From the NCBI RefSeq assembly GCF_030272615.1, contig NC_081408.1, positions 305,445,950-305,509,949 of the forward strand: 64,000 nt of DNA, written 5' to 3'. Origin of the DNA: Cryptomeria japonica. Taxonomy: Eukaryota > Streptophyta > Pinopsida > Cupressales > Cupressaceae. Every line of letters begins with the position of its first letter. The first letter of the stretch is position 1. The notes under the pieces were generated by a model. It saw only the letters and a list, made by a program, of their open reading frames with translations. It made no database searches and was not told the origin of the DNA. A program made the translations under genes and the position numbers. Of this stretch, positions 46,757 through 58,057 are shown piece after piece.

Positions 46757-48974
46757 ATGGGGGATAACAGTGAAAACATTGATCAACCACAACCGCCACA
46801 ACCAAACCCTCCTGCACAAAACCCTCCTTTGCCAAACCCCCCCTCAATTCAGGATTTAATTGCACAAAATTTGAACCAATTGAGGGGGATTGCATATGTC
46901 TATCGTAGGATCCCTCACCTGAACCCAATGTTTGATCCCCTCACGTCCATCATAAAGAGTATAGAAACCATCACCGAGGAGCACAATGCCGCTCTTTTGT
47001 GGCAAGATTGTATGAGGGAAAAATATGTAGATGGCTTATCCTATAAGGAGATGAAGGATCTCGAGATATCCAAAGCCGATATCGCCACATTGTTTATGAA
47101 TCCCCGCACTAGTCAACCCGTAGACCAAAAAAAAAAAAAAATTCTATTAAATGATGCACAAATGATGATATTGTGAAAAACTTTTGAGATCGTTGGTGGA
47201 TGGTTTTCGATAAACCACCCAACAACAATCTTGATGTCCCCTTCTACTTCATCAAAAAATTGTATGTTGAGTTTGTTTTAGGAAAACATGTGAACTACTT
47301 TGACATCCAACCTTTCTAGGGTGTGGGTTTAGGTATGCCCCAAAATAGACTTGGGGTAGTCAAAGTAGTCCACAGCCCATATGCCCCCCTTCCTCTTGTT
47401 GATCCCCCACCTCCAGTGCAACATCCAGATATCATATGTGAGGCGGCATCACAGGCCATATCGACTATTCACTCTTTGAGTAGCCTTTTGGTTTCTCACG
47501 CTGGGGTAGTAGCTCAGCCTTCTTTTGATGGTATTGGTGCATTCGGTGTCGCTGACATGTCCTCCTCGGCTCCACACATTTGTGTACCCCATAGTTGTGT
47601 CATGTGTGGGCACCTATGCTTGGGTTCAGTTGGACAGCATATTGATCCTTCTGCGCACACTACAGATTATGAGGTTCATGAGAAGCATAATGCACCAGAT
47701 GTTATGACAAGGACTGGAGGATACCTTGGAGAGTCCTCGCATGCTAGAGGCGAGGAGGCACCTTCATCATACGTTGATGATGCAGTGGTAAGATTTGTAT
47801 TTTCACAATTTATTCTATATTTTAAACGAATATTTATAATCTAGATAATATTAAGTACTAATGTTTATTTACATGGTCTATTTAACAGTTGATGACAGAG
47901 GAGTTGACACAGATCCAGGAGGGAACCTTGATGGCCATTTCATTTGGCCTTTATAGCTTTACGATACATATATTATTGCACCTAGTTGTTGGTCTAATTG
48001 GACAACCTATTGATCCTTCTGCGCACACTACAGATTATGAGGTGCATGAAATGCACGATGCACCAGATGTTATGACAGGGATTGGAGGATACCCTAGAGA
48101 GTCCTCGCATGCTAGAGGCGAGGAGGCACCTTCATCATACGTTGATGATGCAGTGGTAAGATTTGTATTTTCACTGTTTATTCTATATTTTAAATGAATA
48201 TTTATAATCTAGATAATATTAAGTACTAATGAATATTTATAATCTAGATAATATTAAGTACTAATGTTTAATTACAGAGACTGGAGGATACCGTGGAGAG
48301 TCCCCGCATGCTAGAGGCGAGGAGGCGCCTTCATCATACGTTGATGATGCAGTGGTAAGATTTGTATTTTCACAGTTTATTCTATATTTTATATAAATAT
48401 TTATAATCTAGATAATATTAAGTACTAATGTTTATTTACATGGTCTATTTAACAGTTGATGACAGAGGAGGAGTTGACACAGATCCAAGAGGGAACCTTG
48501 ATGGCCATTTCATTTGGCCTTTATAGCTTTACGATACATATATTATTGCACCTAGTCGTTTGTATTTTATTGTACATACATGCTCATAATTTATATTGGC
48601 ATTAATTAGAGTATGTAGTAACTTGCATGTATATCTTATTTTACTCTTGTAGGGCACAAAGAGGAGTGACAATTATATGCTAACTTGTATCAATGTCATG
48701 TTTGTAAACATATGTAAGTTGTGTATGAAAATATTGAAAACATACCTCCTCTACTGAAGACATACATCAAGAGTCCTCCAAAGCCAAAGAGAAAACGTGG
48801 AGATGAGGTAAACATGAATAGTTCAATTATAGTTCATTTTTATGTTAACTTTTTGAATGTGAGTTATATAATATAACTAATCTTAATTGTGGTTTGTTTT
48901 TTCTTGTGCAGAATCCTTCAGAGCCGAGCAGTGCGGCGAAGATGATCAATTTTGATGATCCATCAATAGCTTAG
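46757..48974 (+). pseudogene. Multi-exon gene of unknown family with duplicated exons
   Basis: The first ORF (46757-47173) has a Pro-rich start, then LIAQNLNQLRGIAYVYRRIP and MREKYVDGLSYKEMKDLEIS. A run of 14 A at 47127-47140 coincides with a frameshift; the next frame carries DKPPNNNLDVPFYFIKKLYV and GKHVNYFDIQPF with stops, then 47323-47787. A clean intron follows (GT at 47788, AG at 47887-47888). The exon pair is then repeated (47889-48165 and partial at 48279-48460). The last two exons join at 48807/48912 across a GT-AG intron and encode PPKPKRKRGDE, then NPSEPSSAAKMINFDDPSIA and a stop at 48974. The basic KPKRKR could be a nuclear signal. I do not recognise the family; the position between inverted motifs suggests a transposon-encoded protein. 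Confidence 0.5.
47625..48545. repeat. Tandem duplication of an exon-intron-exon block
   Basis: Three successive copies: about 47625-47975, 47985-48275 and 48279-48560. Each includes 'cctcgcatgctagaggcgag', 'catcatacgttgatgatgc' and the donor GTGGTAAGATTTGTATTTTC; the first and third continue through the intron to 'tttaacagttgatgacagag'. The middle copy has a duplicated intron piece ('taatctagataatattaag' twice in 48205-48260) and lacks the acceptor exon. Confidence 0.88.
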
Positions 48975-49439
48975 GATGTTATAGATAGTTTTTGGATGCT
49001 TACATGTCTAGTTGGCATGCATATTTTGTATATGGATATACATTCACATATATAGACATACATTTTGTTTGAGTTGGCATTTATGCCATATTTGTGTATG
49101 GACATACACTTGTAATCATTTGACATTTTCATATATATAAAAGTTGATATTTGATCATATAAACTGTTGCTCGTGTGTGCATGGTGTTATCATTTTAAAC
49201 TTTAATCTTCACTTCAATAATTAACAATGGTTAATAATGGTTATTTAATGAACAATACAATTCATTTCATTTCATCGTAAGTGTTGTTTGTATAATCTTC
49301 AGATTATATATAATTCATCATCTAAATTGTAAGTGTTAAATTTGGTTGCCTTTGGAAACTTCACCAAATTTAATGACCTCCTTGCTCATCAGGCCTCCAC
49401 GAGGTCAAATTTGGAAGACAAGTGTTTTGATGGATTCTC

Positions 49440-49990
49440 AATGTAAATAAGGTTTTTCAATATTCCTTATGGTTTTATCAAGGCAACATTTTTTCAGTTG
49501 GTGAAAAAATCGTCAGTCTCATTCAATCAAATGTTGTCACGTGGCCAATTTCTCATTTTGTTTGTTGTGATCACGAACCGTCGGTTTTGACATGTCTAGT
49601 TAGGCATTCTTACCTTATGCATGCTCCTATTCCCCCCACCCCCCACTCAGTCGAATGCTCGGGGTCATACCCTACCAACGTCATCCCTTGAGCGCCCTAA
49701 GTGCTAAAAATTGGCAAACTTTGATGAACCCTAACTCGGAATCTGTTCCACTTGCAAACGATCTATTTGAACCTACGAGACCACGAGAGAGGTACCTACA
49801 AAAGCCTATATCATTTTTTCAAGATTCCCTACAATTTTATTAGGGCAATATTTTTTCAGTTGGTGAAAAAACACCAGTCTCATTCAATCAAATGTTGTCG
49901 CATGGCCAATTTATCGTTTTACTCGTTGTGATCACGAATCGTCAGTTCAGACATGTCCAATTAGGCATTCTTACCCTATGCATTGATCGG
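49440..49990. repeat. Direct repeat of about 170 bp, 360 bp apart
   Basis: The stretch with 'ttttttcagttggtgaaaaa', 'gtctcattcaatcaaatg' and 'ttaggcattcttacc' occurs at about 49450-49620 and 49810-49983. Differences are scattered, so it is an old duplication. The sequence between includes a C-rich tract (49633-49646) and no recognisable gene. Confidence 0.85.
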
Positions 49991-50024
49991 TCAATGTCTT
50001 ATTGCTAAACTTTTGGTCGAAAAG

Positions 50025-50659
50025 TTATGTAGCCCACAATCGAACGGTTCTTGTTGACCTCTTTCCTTCAAGATTCGCAATAATGTTCTCGTCAATTTCA
50101 AGTAACCATTTTGGGGTTCTTGAAGGTCTTGGATTTGGAATTTGTCTTTCATCCATGAGAGGGTCTTCATTTCTGAAGTAATTAGGTGTTACATATTGTT
50201 CACTTGGTTGAGCAATTCCACCTTCAATGTCAAAGTTTTCCACATTTTCACCTCCAATGTCAAAATTTTCCACATGTTTACCTCCTATGTCAAAATTTTC
50301 TACATTTTCACCTCAAATGTCAAAAAAAATCATATTTACACCAAAATTATGGACACCTTCATTGTCAACTCTCAATTTTCACTTTCAATTCTGACATCAT
50401 GTTGAGGATTTTCATTATCACTTACAATATTTTCAACATGTTCAACATTTTCACTTTCAAAACCTACATTTCCATTTTCAATAACTTGTTCAACATTTTC
50501 AAATTCAATTTCCTCTTCACTTGAAGTAACATTAGCAATATTTAACATACCTTGTCTTCTCCTCCTATGACCTTCTCTATATCTTTCTATGTACACTTTA
50601 ATTTGGTCATTTGAAATATTTCTTTTGTGTTTAGACTTTCAACGACTACTACTCCCCAT
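50025..50659 (-). pseudogene. Short ORF with acidic ENVE/NFDIGG repeats, unknown
   Basis: From an ATG at 50659 one phase reads MGSSSR, a stop, then KVYIERYREGHRRRRQGM and an acidic tail of EN-V repeats (EFENVEQVIENGNV, ESENVEHVENI) to a stop at 50372. A second frame (50025-50273) adds repeats of about 10 residues (NFDIGGENVENFDIEGG) and PRPSRTPKWLLEIDENIIAN. The repeats in protein come from a DNA repeat 'cattttcacctccaatgtca' at 50220-50330. The basic-then-acidic layout is unfamiliar to me. It lies between the inverted motifs, opposite in strand to the multi-exon gene. Confidence 0.35.
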
Positions 50660-50959
50660 TTACCTCCACAAAGATGCTACCAAATGATTGACAATGTAAG
50701 ATTTGACTTTAAGAATCTCTCAAAAGCATAAATTTGTCTCAACCTGTCTGAAAACCCTTGATTGTCAACAGAAACCAGAATTTGAAGAATGTGGACCATT
50801 GATCCACAAAATGGCCCACAAGGCTCTTTTTATTTACAGAAATCGGATATCCAATTTTAATGCATAAATTTGGGGTCCCAAAAATAATTCTCGTTGCTGC
50901 CTTTATTTTTACTGTTGCCACATTAATGGCAATGGCAGAAATCGGATATCCTAGAAAGT

Positions 50960-51690
50960 CAACTGAAAAAATATTTTTTTTAGTATTCCTTGATTTTTCA
51001 GACTTTACACTGGTGCCTGATGACTTTTTTATAACCAAAATTGATAAAATGAAAAGGGTTTTTTAAGGACGTTCTCAGTTTTCTAACAATATAAGGATTG
51101 TCTTATTTCGACTTTAATTAATAATTATTATTTATTTTCTAATTGAATTTTGACAAAAGTCCAAATTGATAGACTGATTGAAAAACACTCGTAACTTTCA
51201 AACGGTATAACATTTTTTGAATCTGAAAAATGTGTCACATCCTATGCTTCGTCTACTATAGGGAAAAAAATTTTAAAAATGAATTTCATAAGGTTTTGAC
51301 CAAGTTAAGGTGGTCAAACGTAAAAGTTTCTAAATTTATGAAAAGTTGTAGTAAAAAATTCATCGATAATAATTTACTTTATAGAAAAATATGTCACATT
51401 CGGACATGAGTCTAATACTTATGTTATAAATCTTATAAAAAAAATATTATAATTTGATTGTGATTAGGGTGGTCAAACATACGCCTATTTCTTATCTTTT
51501 TCCTGAAATTTTAGTACCACCGCATTAAAATTTAAAATTTTCATTAAATAGGATTTTTTTTTTTCCAAAAACAACTAGTAGCTTAGAAACTACATTCAAT
51601 TTTCTATAGATTCTCTTCTTACATATTTTAAAAATAATGTTCATAACTTATTCAAATTTTCATGTCAAGTTGCATAACTCATATAAGAGC
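50960..51690. other. AT-rich spacer
   Basis: No gene seen. Two similar segments ('gtcacat' sites near 51230 and 51392, each followed about 40 bases later by a run of A and 'agggtggtcaaac/aaggtggtcaaac') hint at a decayed duplication of about 160 bases. Confidence 0.35.
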
Positions 51691-53780
51691 ATGTTTTGGC
51701 ACACCATAATCCTACACATACCCATATAATAAGAGAGTACCAAAATTCAAGCATGCACCCAAAGGGAATGCTAAAGTTCAAACAATAAATATACACAAAG
51801 TAGATGCCTAAAGTTGAAACACACTTCCAACAAACTAGTGGATGACAAAGTCAAGAAAACAATTAATGCATATCAAAATTCAAACACATGCACAAACTAA
51901 ATGCCAAAACTCAAGCATGCACTACACACACCACAAAAATATAAAATAAAAAGAATTCAAACAAACAATTAATGTATATCAAAATTCAAACACATGCACA
52001 AACTAAATGCCAAAACTCAAGCACACACTTCCCATGCATGCGAACGCGCGCGCACACACACAGTGAATGGCAACAAATAATATAAGGGGATGTCAATGTT
52101 CAATCAAACAATACAGGGATGACAATGTTATTGAGACAAAAGGGGATGCCAAAATTCACTCATACTTCATACAAAGTTCAAAACATACAATAAGATCACA
52201 AAATTCAAACATGCACACAAATTGAATACCAAAATTCTAAAAATTTATGCACACAAACTAAGTATTGAAGTTCTAATGCAATTCCAACAACTAGTGGATG
52301 CCAAAATAAAATACACTAAACATAAACGTTTAAAAGTCGCTTCAAACAAACAATTGGTGTATATGTCAAAATTCAAGCATATACACAAACTAAATAAACA
52401 CACACTTCAATCCAAAAATTCAAATCCAAGCTTGAAATAAACAATAAATAAATAAAAATTCATACACACACTTGACACAAATGGTAAATGAATTTCAAAA
52501 TAAAACACTAGAGAAACATGTTTAAATTACAACTTGCTAATAACACAATTTTGACTATTACAATATTACCAAGTTATGTTAAAATTAAAAAATATCACGA
52601 TACTTGATAATTAAACCACAAAAAAAATTGCACTCAAAATACTTAATAATAAATGTTCACACTCGTGCCAAATTAAAAAAAAAAAAAAGTTTGCAAAGTT
52701 AAAACATATTTCACATATTGTTTGTCTATGCACATAATTTACACTTACAAAGTAAATGCTAAAGTTTAAACATTAAAAATACACAAAGGAAACACTTAAG
52801 TTCAAATACATCAAAGTACAAACAGACACAAAGTAAACACTTAAGTTCACACACACTTCACACTATAGTTCAAACATACAATATAGGTGAATGTCAAAGT
52901 TATTACACTATTCACACAAAGTGTATTTGAAAGTCCAAACATAAAAACACATACTAACATTTCACACATAGTTTATTTAAACACACAACCCACACAAACG
53001 TAAATGCCAAAATTTAAGCATTCACATAAATGAATGTCAAAATTTAGTATAGTGTTTACATAAAGTGAGTTTGTGAAGTTAAAACACATTTCACACACTT
53101 TATTAAAAAACACACTTCGCACATATACAAAATAAATGCTGAAATTTAAACATAACTGAATGTCAAAGTTGGTACTCTTACACAAAGTTCAATGTGGAAG
53201 TTCAAATGTAAACACATATGCTAAGTTTATAAATCTTCACACAAAGTAAACATCGGAGTTCAAACATGCACAAAGTGAATGCCAAAATTAAAACTCTTCA
53301 CAAAATAGATGTCAAAGTTCAAACACGCTTCACACAAATTTAGTTCAACCCAGCACAAAGTAAATATTTGAGCTCTATACACAAAATTAAAACACTTCAC
53401 AATACAAAGTAAATATACACCAAAGTTCAAACATGCACGTAATATGAATGTAAAAGTTAAATATAAGTAATTTAAATAAACTTTTTACAAAATTAGTTCA
53501 AACACACTTATTACAAAAAGTTCAAACACACTCCCTCTCTTCCCTCCTGTGAATGAATAAATGATCAAAGTTCACTCACCCATTTCAAAGAAAGCTCAAA
53601 GATACAATAAAGGTATGCTAGAATTCAAACATACATGCAAAGTGAATGCTAAAGTTCAAATGATAAATGATAATTGCATAGAGTTTATACACACTTCCAA
53701 TAAACACTTCAAACAAACAATCAATGTATGTCAAAATCCACACACACAAATTTAATGTCAAAGCTCAAGGGAGCACTTCA
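51690..53780. repeat. Degenerate 'caaacatgcacaaagtgaatgcc' repeat field, right part
   Basis: Two kilobases of loosely repeated 'cacaaactaaatgcc', 'aaaattcaaacacatgcac' and 'cttcacacaaag'. One direct repeat stands out: 51860-51925 and 51966-52030 share 'tcaaaattcaaacacatgca' and 'caaactaaatgccaaaactc'. Open frames here are short and compositional. Confidence 0.7.
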
Positions 53781-54979
53781 TATAAACACATCAATTTACA
53801 TATCAATTTACAGGATAAGCATTGTCTTAGTTATATATTACATTTATTGATGTCACCAATTTCAACAACTGATTCAAAAATATAACATCTTTCTCCAGTA
53901 AAATTGCCCTAATTTACAAATTGCATTTACACCAATTTTAACGATTGATTAAAATATACAATATTTCTCCAATTTTAGATATTAAATCTTGCATTTAGTT
54001 AACCCATTCAATATTTGAAACATTTTCCTAAACTTTTATAAATTATATTCATTACTCCTCAGCAGCTACCCTATTGGAGCTTCCAAACATTTCTGAATAC
54101 TGGCTCAGTCTGTCAAACACTCAACATCTAAAACTAAACATATTAACACAGACGATTAGATATACTATTAGATTGATTTTCCTCCCAATAAAATATATAA
54201 ACGATTAGATATACTATTATTAAAGTAAAATTGACATAAAAATCAGTAAATTACTTCAATAGAAATATAAGAATGATTACACAATGTTACAGAAACATTT
54301 ACATGTACCAAAACTTTCCAAGAGAAACAAAATCTTGGCCATAAATCTGCCAAGCTATGTTATACAAGTATATAAGATGATAGTCTAGAAAATATGCTCT
54401 AATACTAATTTTCTAGAATATTTATTTTGTTTTTTATTAGCAAATGCAAGTCTAAATAACACTTCTTTAAAGCACACCCCACCCGATTGTTGATGCACAA
54501 ACCAAAATATGTGCCATTTCTTCTCTACAGGAATCGGGAATCCATGAGGATGGTAATGACAAAAGGAAAAGGAAAGCAAGGCAGAAAAAAGGATCTGGGG
54601 ATGAAAACCACGGTCGAAGGCAGGGCTGCTGGAATGATTGATGACCCCCAATAAAAAATGAAAAAATTAACACCACATGGTAGTACATCTGTTGCCTTTT
54701 CTTTCCTTATTTTCATTTTCCTATTGGTAGATGTGACAAATTCAAACCATAGTTCAATATTCCAAAAGTTGGGAAGGAAAAAATAAAAATTCACATAACT
54801 GTTCAAAATGCCCCTATAGAACTAGTAGATCAACAATGGCCCATGGTGATTTCCAGCTGCTTAGATGCAGAGCTCTAAGAAGGATACCATTTTATAGATT
54901 GCAGGTATGTATTCCAAAACGTTGAGAAGGGAGAATTAGAGATTTTGAGTCTTCGTAGCTCTATCTTGAGTAAATGGAA
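53781..54979. other. Upstream flank of the receptor-kinase pseudogene
   Basis: AT-rich. Minus-strand frames at 54385-54806 overlap in three phases and look like chance. I see no promoter that I would trust. Confidence 0.4.
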
Positions 54980-55085
54980 TACATATTATTTTTGCTCTTT
55001 TCATTCTCAATACCATTGCAATCTGCTGACCAGGAATCTGTATTGGCATTCAAAGTTGCAATCACATTCGACCTCAATATTGTCT
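54980..55085 (+). repeat. Duplicated 5' end of the receptor-kinase gene
   Basis: Reads LLFSFSIPLQSADQESVLAF, almost the same as the signal-peptide end and LRR N-terminal segment that follow at 55106-55215. It is a short upstream duplicate about 130 bases before the main copy. Confidence 0.75.
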
Positions 55086-55105
55086 TAGCACATTAGAATA
55101 CCAGT

Positions 55106-58057
55106 ATGTTATTTTTATTAGTGTTGACATTGCTCTTTTCAATCTCAACTCCATTGCAATCTGCTCCTCCTGACCAGGAATCTGTATCGGCATTCAAAGC
55201 TGCAATCACATCCAACCCATAATATATTCCAATGTGTAATTGGACCCGCGTAATATGCTCTTCTCATTCGCAGCAAGTGGTTCAGTTAGGTTTCAGTGGT
55301 CAGGATTTACTAGGCATCCTTTCTCCCCCGCTTGGGAATCTCATAGCTCTGGTTATTCCCACTGAGTTCGGCAAATTGAAACTGCATGGGAGTAATCCCA
55401 CTGAGTTCGACAAATTGAAACTACTTTGCAGGTACAATTCCACCCTCTATCAAAAATCTCTCAGCCTTAGTCCAATTGGACTTGTCAGTTAATAATCGCC
55501 ATGGACCTATCTCTCCTGAAGGAGGCATGCTCACCCAACTACACTAGCTTTACCAGGCAGTAACAACCAATTGTCAGGAACTATTCCTTTTAATGTGGGG
55601 ATGCTCATCAATTTGCAAGAATTTAATCTATGAGGAAATGAGCTTAGTGGAAAGCTACCATATTCCTTAAAAATAGTTCTAAAATCAACCTTCTTGACAT
55701 AAGGAACAATCAACTGAGCGGATATATGCCTAAGGAGTTGGGCAATTTGGTCTTGCTACAATATATCATATTAGAACACACTCAGCTTGCTGGTAGCATT
55801 AATATCCTTTTGCCTTTTCTCACTGCTCTCACAAACTGTTCCCACCTAGAATATATAAAAATGTCTCACAATAATTTGAGCGGTGTTTTGCCTCCATCCA
55901 TAGGCCACTTTTCCTCGAATCTCTCGATCTTAAATTTTGGGAACAACAAGATAAGGGGAAACATACCTCAACAAATTACCGACCAAATTAACCTACTTGA
56001 ACCTACGTAATAATCTTTTAAGTGGGTATCTGCCAGCTGGACTCAAAAGGTTCTATAAGTTGGAAAGATTGGATCTTGAGTGGCAACAACCTAGAAGGCG
56101 GCCTTCAAGAGGACATCGGTAAGATGAAAAGTCTAGCATTGTTAGATGTTAGTTCGAAAAAGCAATCAAGAAGAATACCAGGCTCTCTTGGTAGACTTCA
56201 ACAGCTAAGGAGACTTTTTTCTTCACCACAACCATTTCTCAGAAGAAATACCTTCTGATTTGAAGACATGTCCAAACTTAGAACTGGAGCATCTCTATCT
56301 CTCTCATAACGCCTTTGAAGAACCGATACCAAATGAACTTGAGAAGTTACAAAATTTGGAATCTTTCAATTTCCTGTCAAGTACAATACCTACATCTCTA
56401 CAAAGATGAAAGTGCTTCGCTACTTCAATGCTTGTTTCAACAATTTGACAGGTCAAGTTCCAGGAGGAGGAGGAGGACTGTTTTCAAATAACACATTTAA
56501 TGCATCCTTTATGGGAAATATCGGTCTCCGTAGTCTAGATAAATACTTAGTGCATGCTTGTCCAAATCAGGGTAAAAGCGCGAAATCATTACTTACAAAA
56601 GTGATGTTATCGGTTGCTGGAATGACTGCAATTTTACTGTGTGCTTCAATATTTGGGATATTGTGGTGTCAGAAATATTTATCACATCAATTTGATCTTC
56701 CAGACTTCATGTTTGGAAGACTGAGATATCCTAAGTTTACATATCAAAATCTGTTAAACAAAACAAATGGATTTTATGAGACAAATTTGCTTGGTGTGAG
56801 CAGGTTTGGATCAGTTTTTACTCAATTTCCAAAATGAAAAACTCCGAAACAATTTCAAGGGAAAGAATTCAAAATCTTGGCAAGGACTCGACATCGAAAT
56901 ATCGTTATAGCATATTCATATCTTTAAGGCTTTGATTCTTCAGTTTGCTACAAATGGGAGCTTGGAAAAGCATTTGTATCCTGAAAGTCATGAGGAGGAT
57001 GTTTGTGAACTCAAAACGAATGAATGTCTGAACATTGCTATTGATGTGGCCCATAGCATGGAATATCTCCATATCATGATTCTCCTACCTAAGTTGTTCA
57101 CTGTGAGTTGAAACCTAGTAATGTGCTTCTATATGAAAACATGTCAACCGTTGTAGATTCTTTGAGCACATCATTTTCCATGAGAGGATCTATTGGCTAC
57201 ATAGCTCTGGTAGGCCTTATTTTGTTGTTACATTATTTAATTTTTTAAATATTATTGTTCAAATAGCTTCTGGTAATAGCTACATGAGTTTATTAATTTC
57301 CTCGACATCGAAATCTCGTTAGAGTAAGTGCATGTTCATATGTTTAAGGCTTTGAATCTTCAGTTTGCTACAAATGGGAGCTTGGAAGAGCATTTGTATC
57401 CTGAAAGTAACGAGGAGGACGTTTGTGAACTCAAAACTAATGAATGTCTGAACATTGCTATTGATGTGGCCCATAGCATGGAATATCTCCATCATGATTG
57501 TAGATTCCTTAAGCACATCATTTTCCACGAGAGGATCTATTGGATACATAGCTCCTGGTAGGCCTTATTTTGTTGTTACATTATATAATTTTTTAAATAT
57601 TATTGCATAAATAACTTTTGGTAATAGCTGCATGAGTTTATTTGCCTTATTTTGTTATTACATTATATAATTTTTTAAATATTATTGCATAAATAACTTT
57701 TGGTAACAGCTGCATGAGTTTATTTATTTCCTCGACATTTGAGATGATGATCACAAGGAAGAGACCAACTGATGCCATATTTGCTGATGACCTGAACCTC
57801 CCAAATTGAGTGAGGTCAGTGTTCCCTAAGAGCCTACCAGACATTGTTGGTAAAAGGTTGTTAGAGAATATGGACATGGAACGCAATGACCGACCATGAG
57901 AGATGTAAGAAGGGCATTGGAGGTTCTAAGAAATACTTTCATAGGAGCTGCAGAATCAACTTCCAATTTAACAAGAACCATATCAGATTTGGTGCTCAAT
58001 TTCCGTGCTAATGCAATGGAAGAGGTGATTTGTGACAGTGATAGCTCTACATATTAG
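55106..58057 (+). pseudogene. LRR receptor-like kinase pseudogene (subfamily XII type)
   Basis: A cell-surface receptor kinase with many breaks. The ATG at 55106 opens a signal peptide (MLFLLVLTLLFSISTPLQS), then the LRR N-terminal segment DQESVSAFKAAITSNP and CNWTRVICSS. Leucine-rich repeats follow in shifting frames to about 56400: LSGVLPPSIGHFSSNL, KLERLDLSGNNLEGGL, LYLSHNAFEEPIPNEL. A transmembrane helix is at about 56595-56670 (MLSVAGMTAILLCASIFGIL). Kinase pieces are FTYQNLLNKTNGFYETNLLG, LQFATNGSLEKHLYPES, DVAHSMEYLH and GSIGYIA followed by GTAGGCC, the usual intron site; then RKRPTDAIFADDLNLPN and MRDVRRALEVLRN to TAG at 58055-58057. The ATP-binding lysine and HRD/DFG motifs are not found. 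Relatives such as FLS2 and EFR sense microbial peptides; this copy cannot. Confidence 0.88.
56873..57735. repeat. Tandem duplication inside the kinase region
   Basis: A block of about 350-430 bases beginning 'cgacatcgaaat' is repeated (56887 onward and 57303 onward), including 'cagtttgctacaaatgggag', 'gaacattgctattgatgtgg' and the intron start. A third, short copy of the intron part ('taacttttggtaa', 'agctgcatgagttta') lies at 57641-57725. The second block lacks about 90 bases of the catalytic loop region present in the first. Confidence 0.9.

Larger units (their letters stand above)
46401..50955. mobile_element. Candidate unclassified DNA transposon with subterminal inverted motifs
   Basis: The motif AAATCGGATATCCAATTT appears as a near-perfect palindrome at 46402-46436 (loop AAA), again as AAATCCGATATCCGG...CCCGATATTCGATTTT at 46509-46544, and as single copies at 50840-50858 and 50939-50951. 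I saw no other clusters in the window. Between them lie a multi-exon gene (plus) and a second short ORF (minus). Clustered inverted motifs near both ends are typical of CACTA and hAT-like transposons, which bind their transposase there. I could not find clear terminal inverted repeats or a target duplication, so the class and the exact ends are open. Confidence 0.4.

Noticed and set aside
54385-54806. Three overlapping minus-strand ORFs
   Set aside because: Different phases over the same DNA with no motif, next to a well-supported plus-strand pseudogene.
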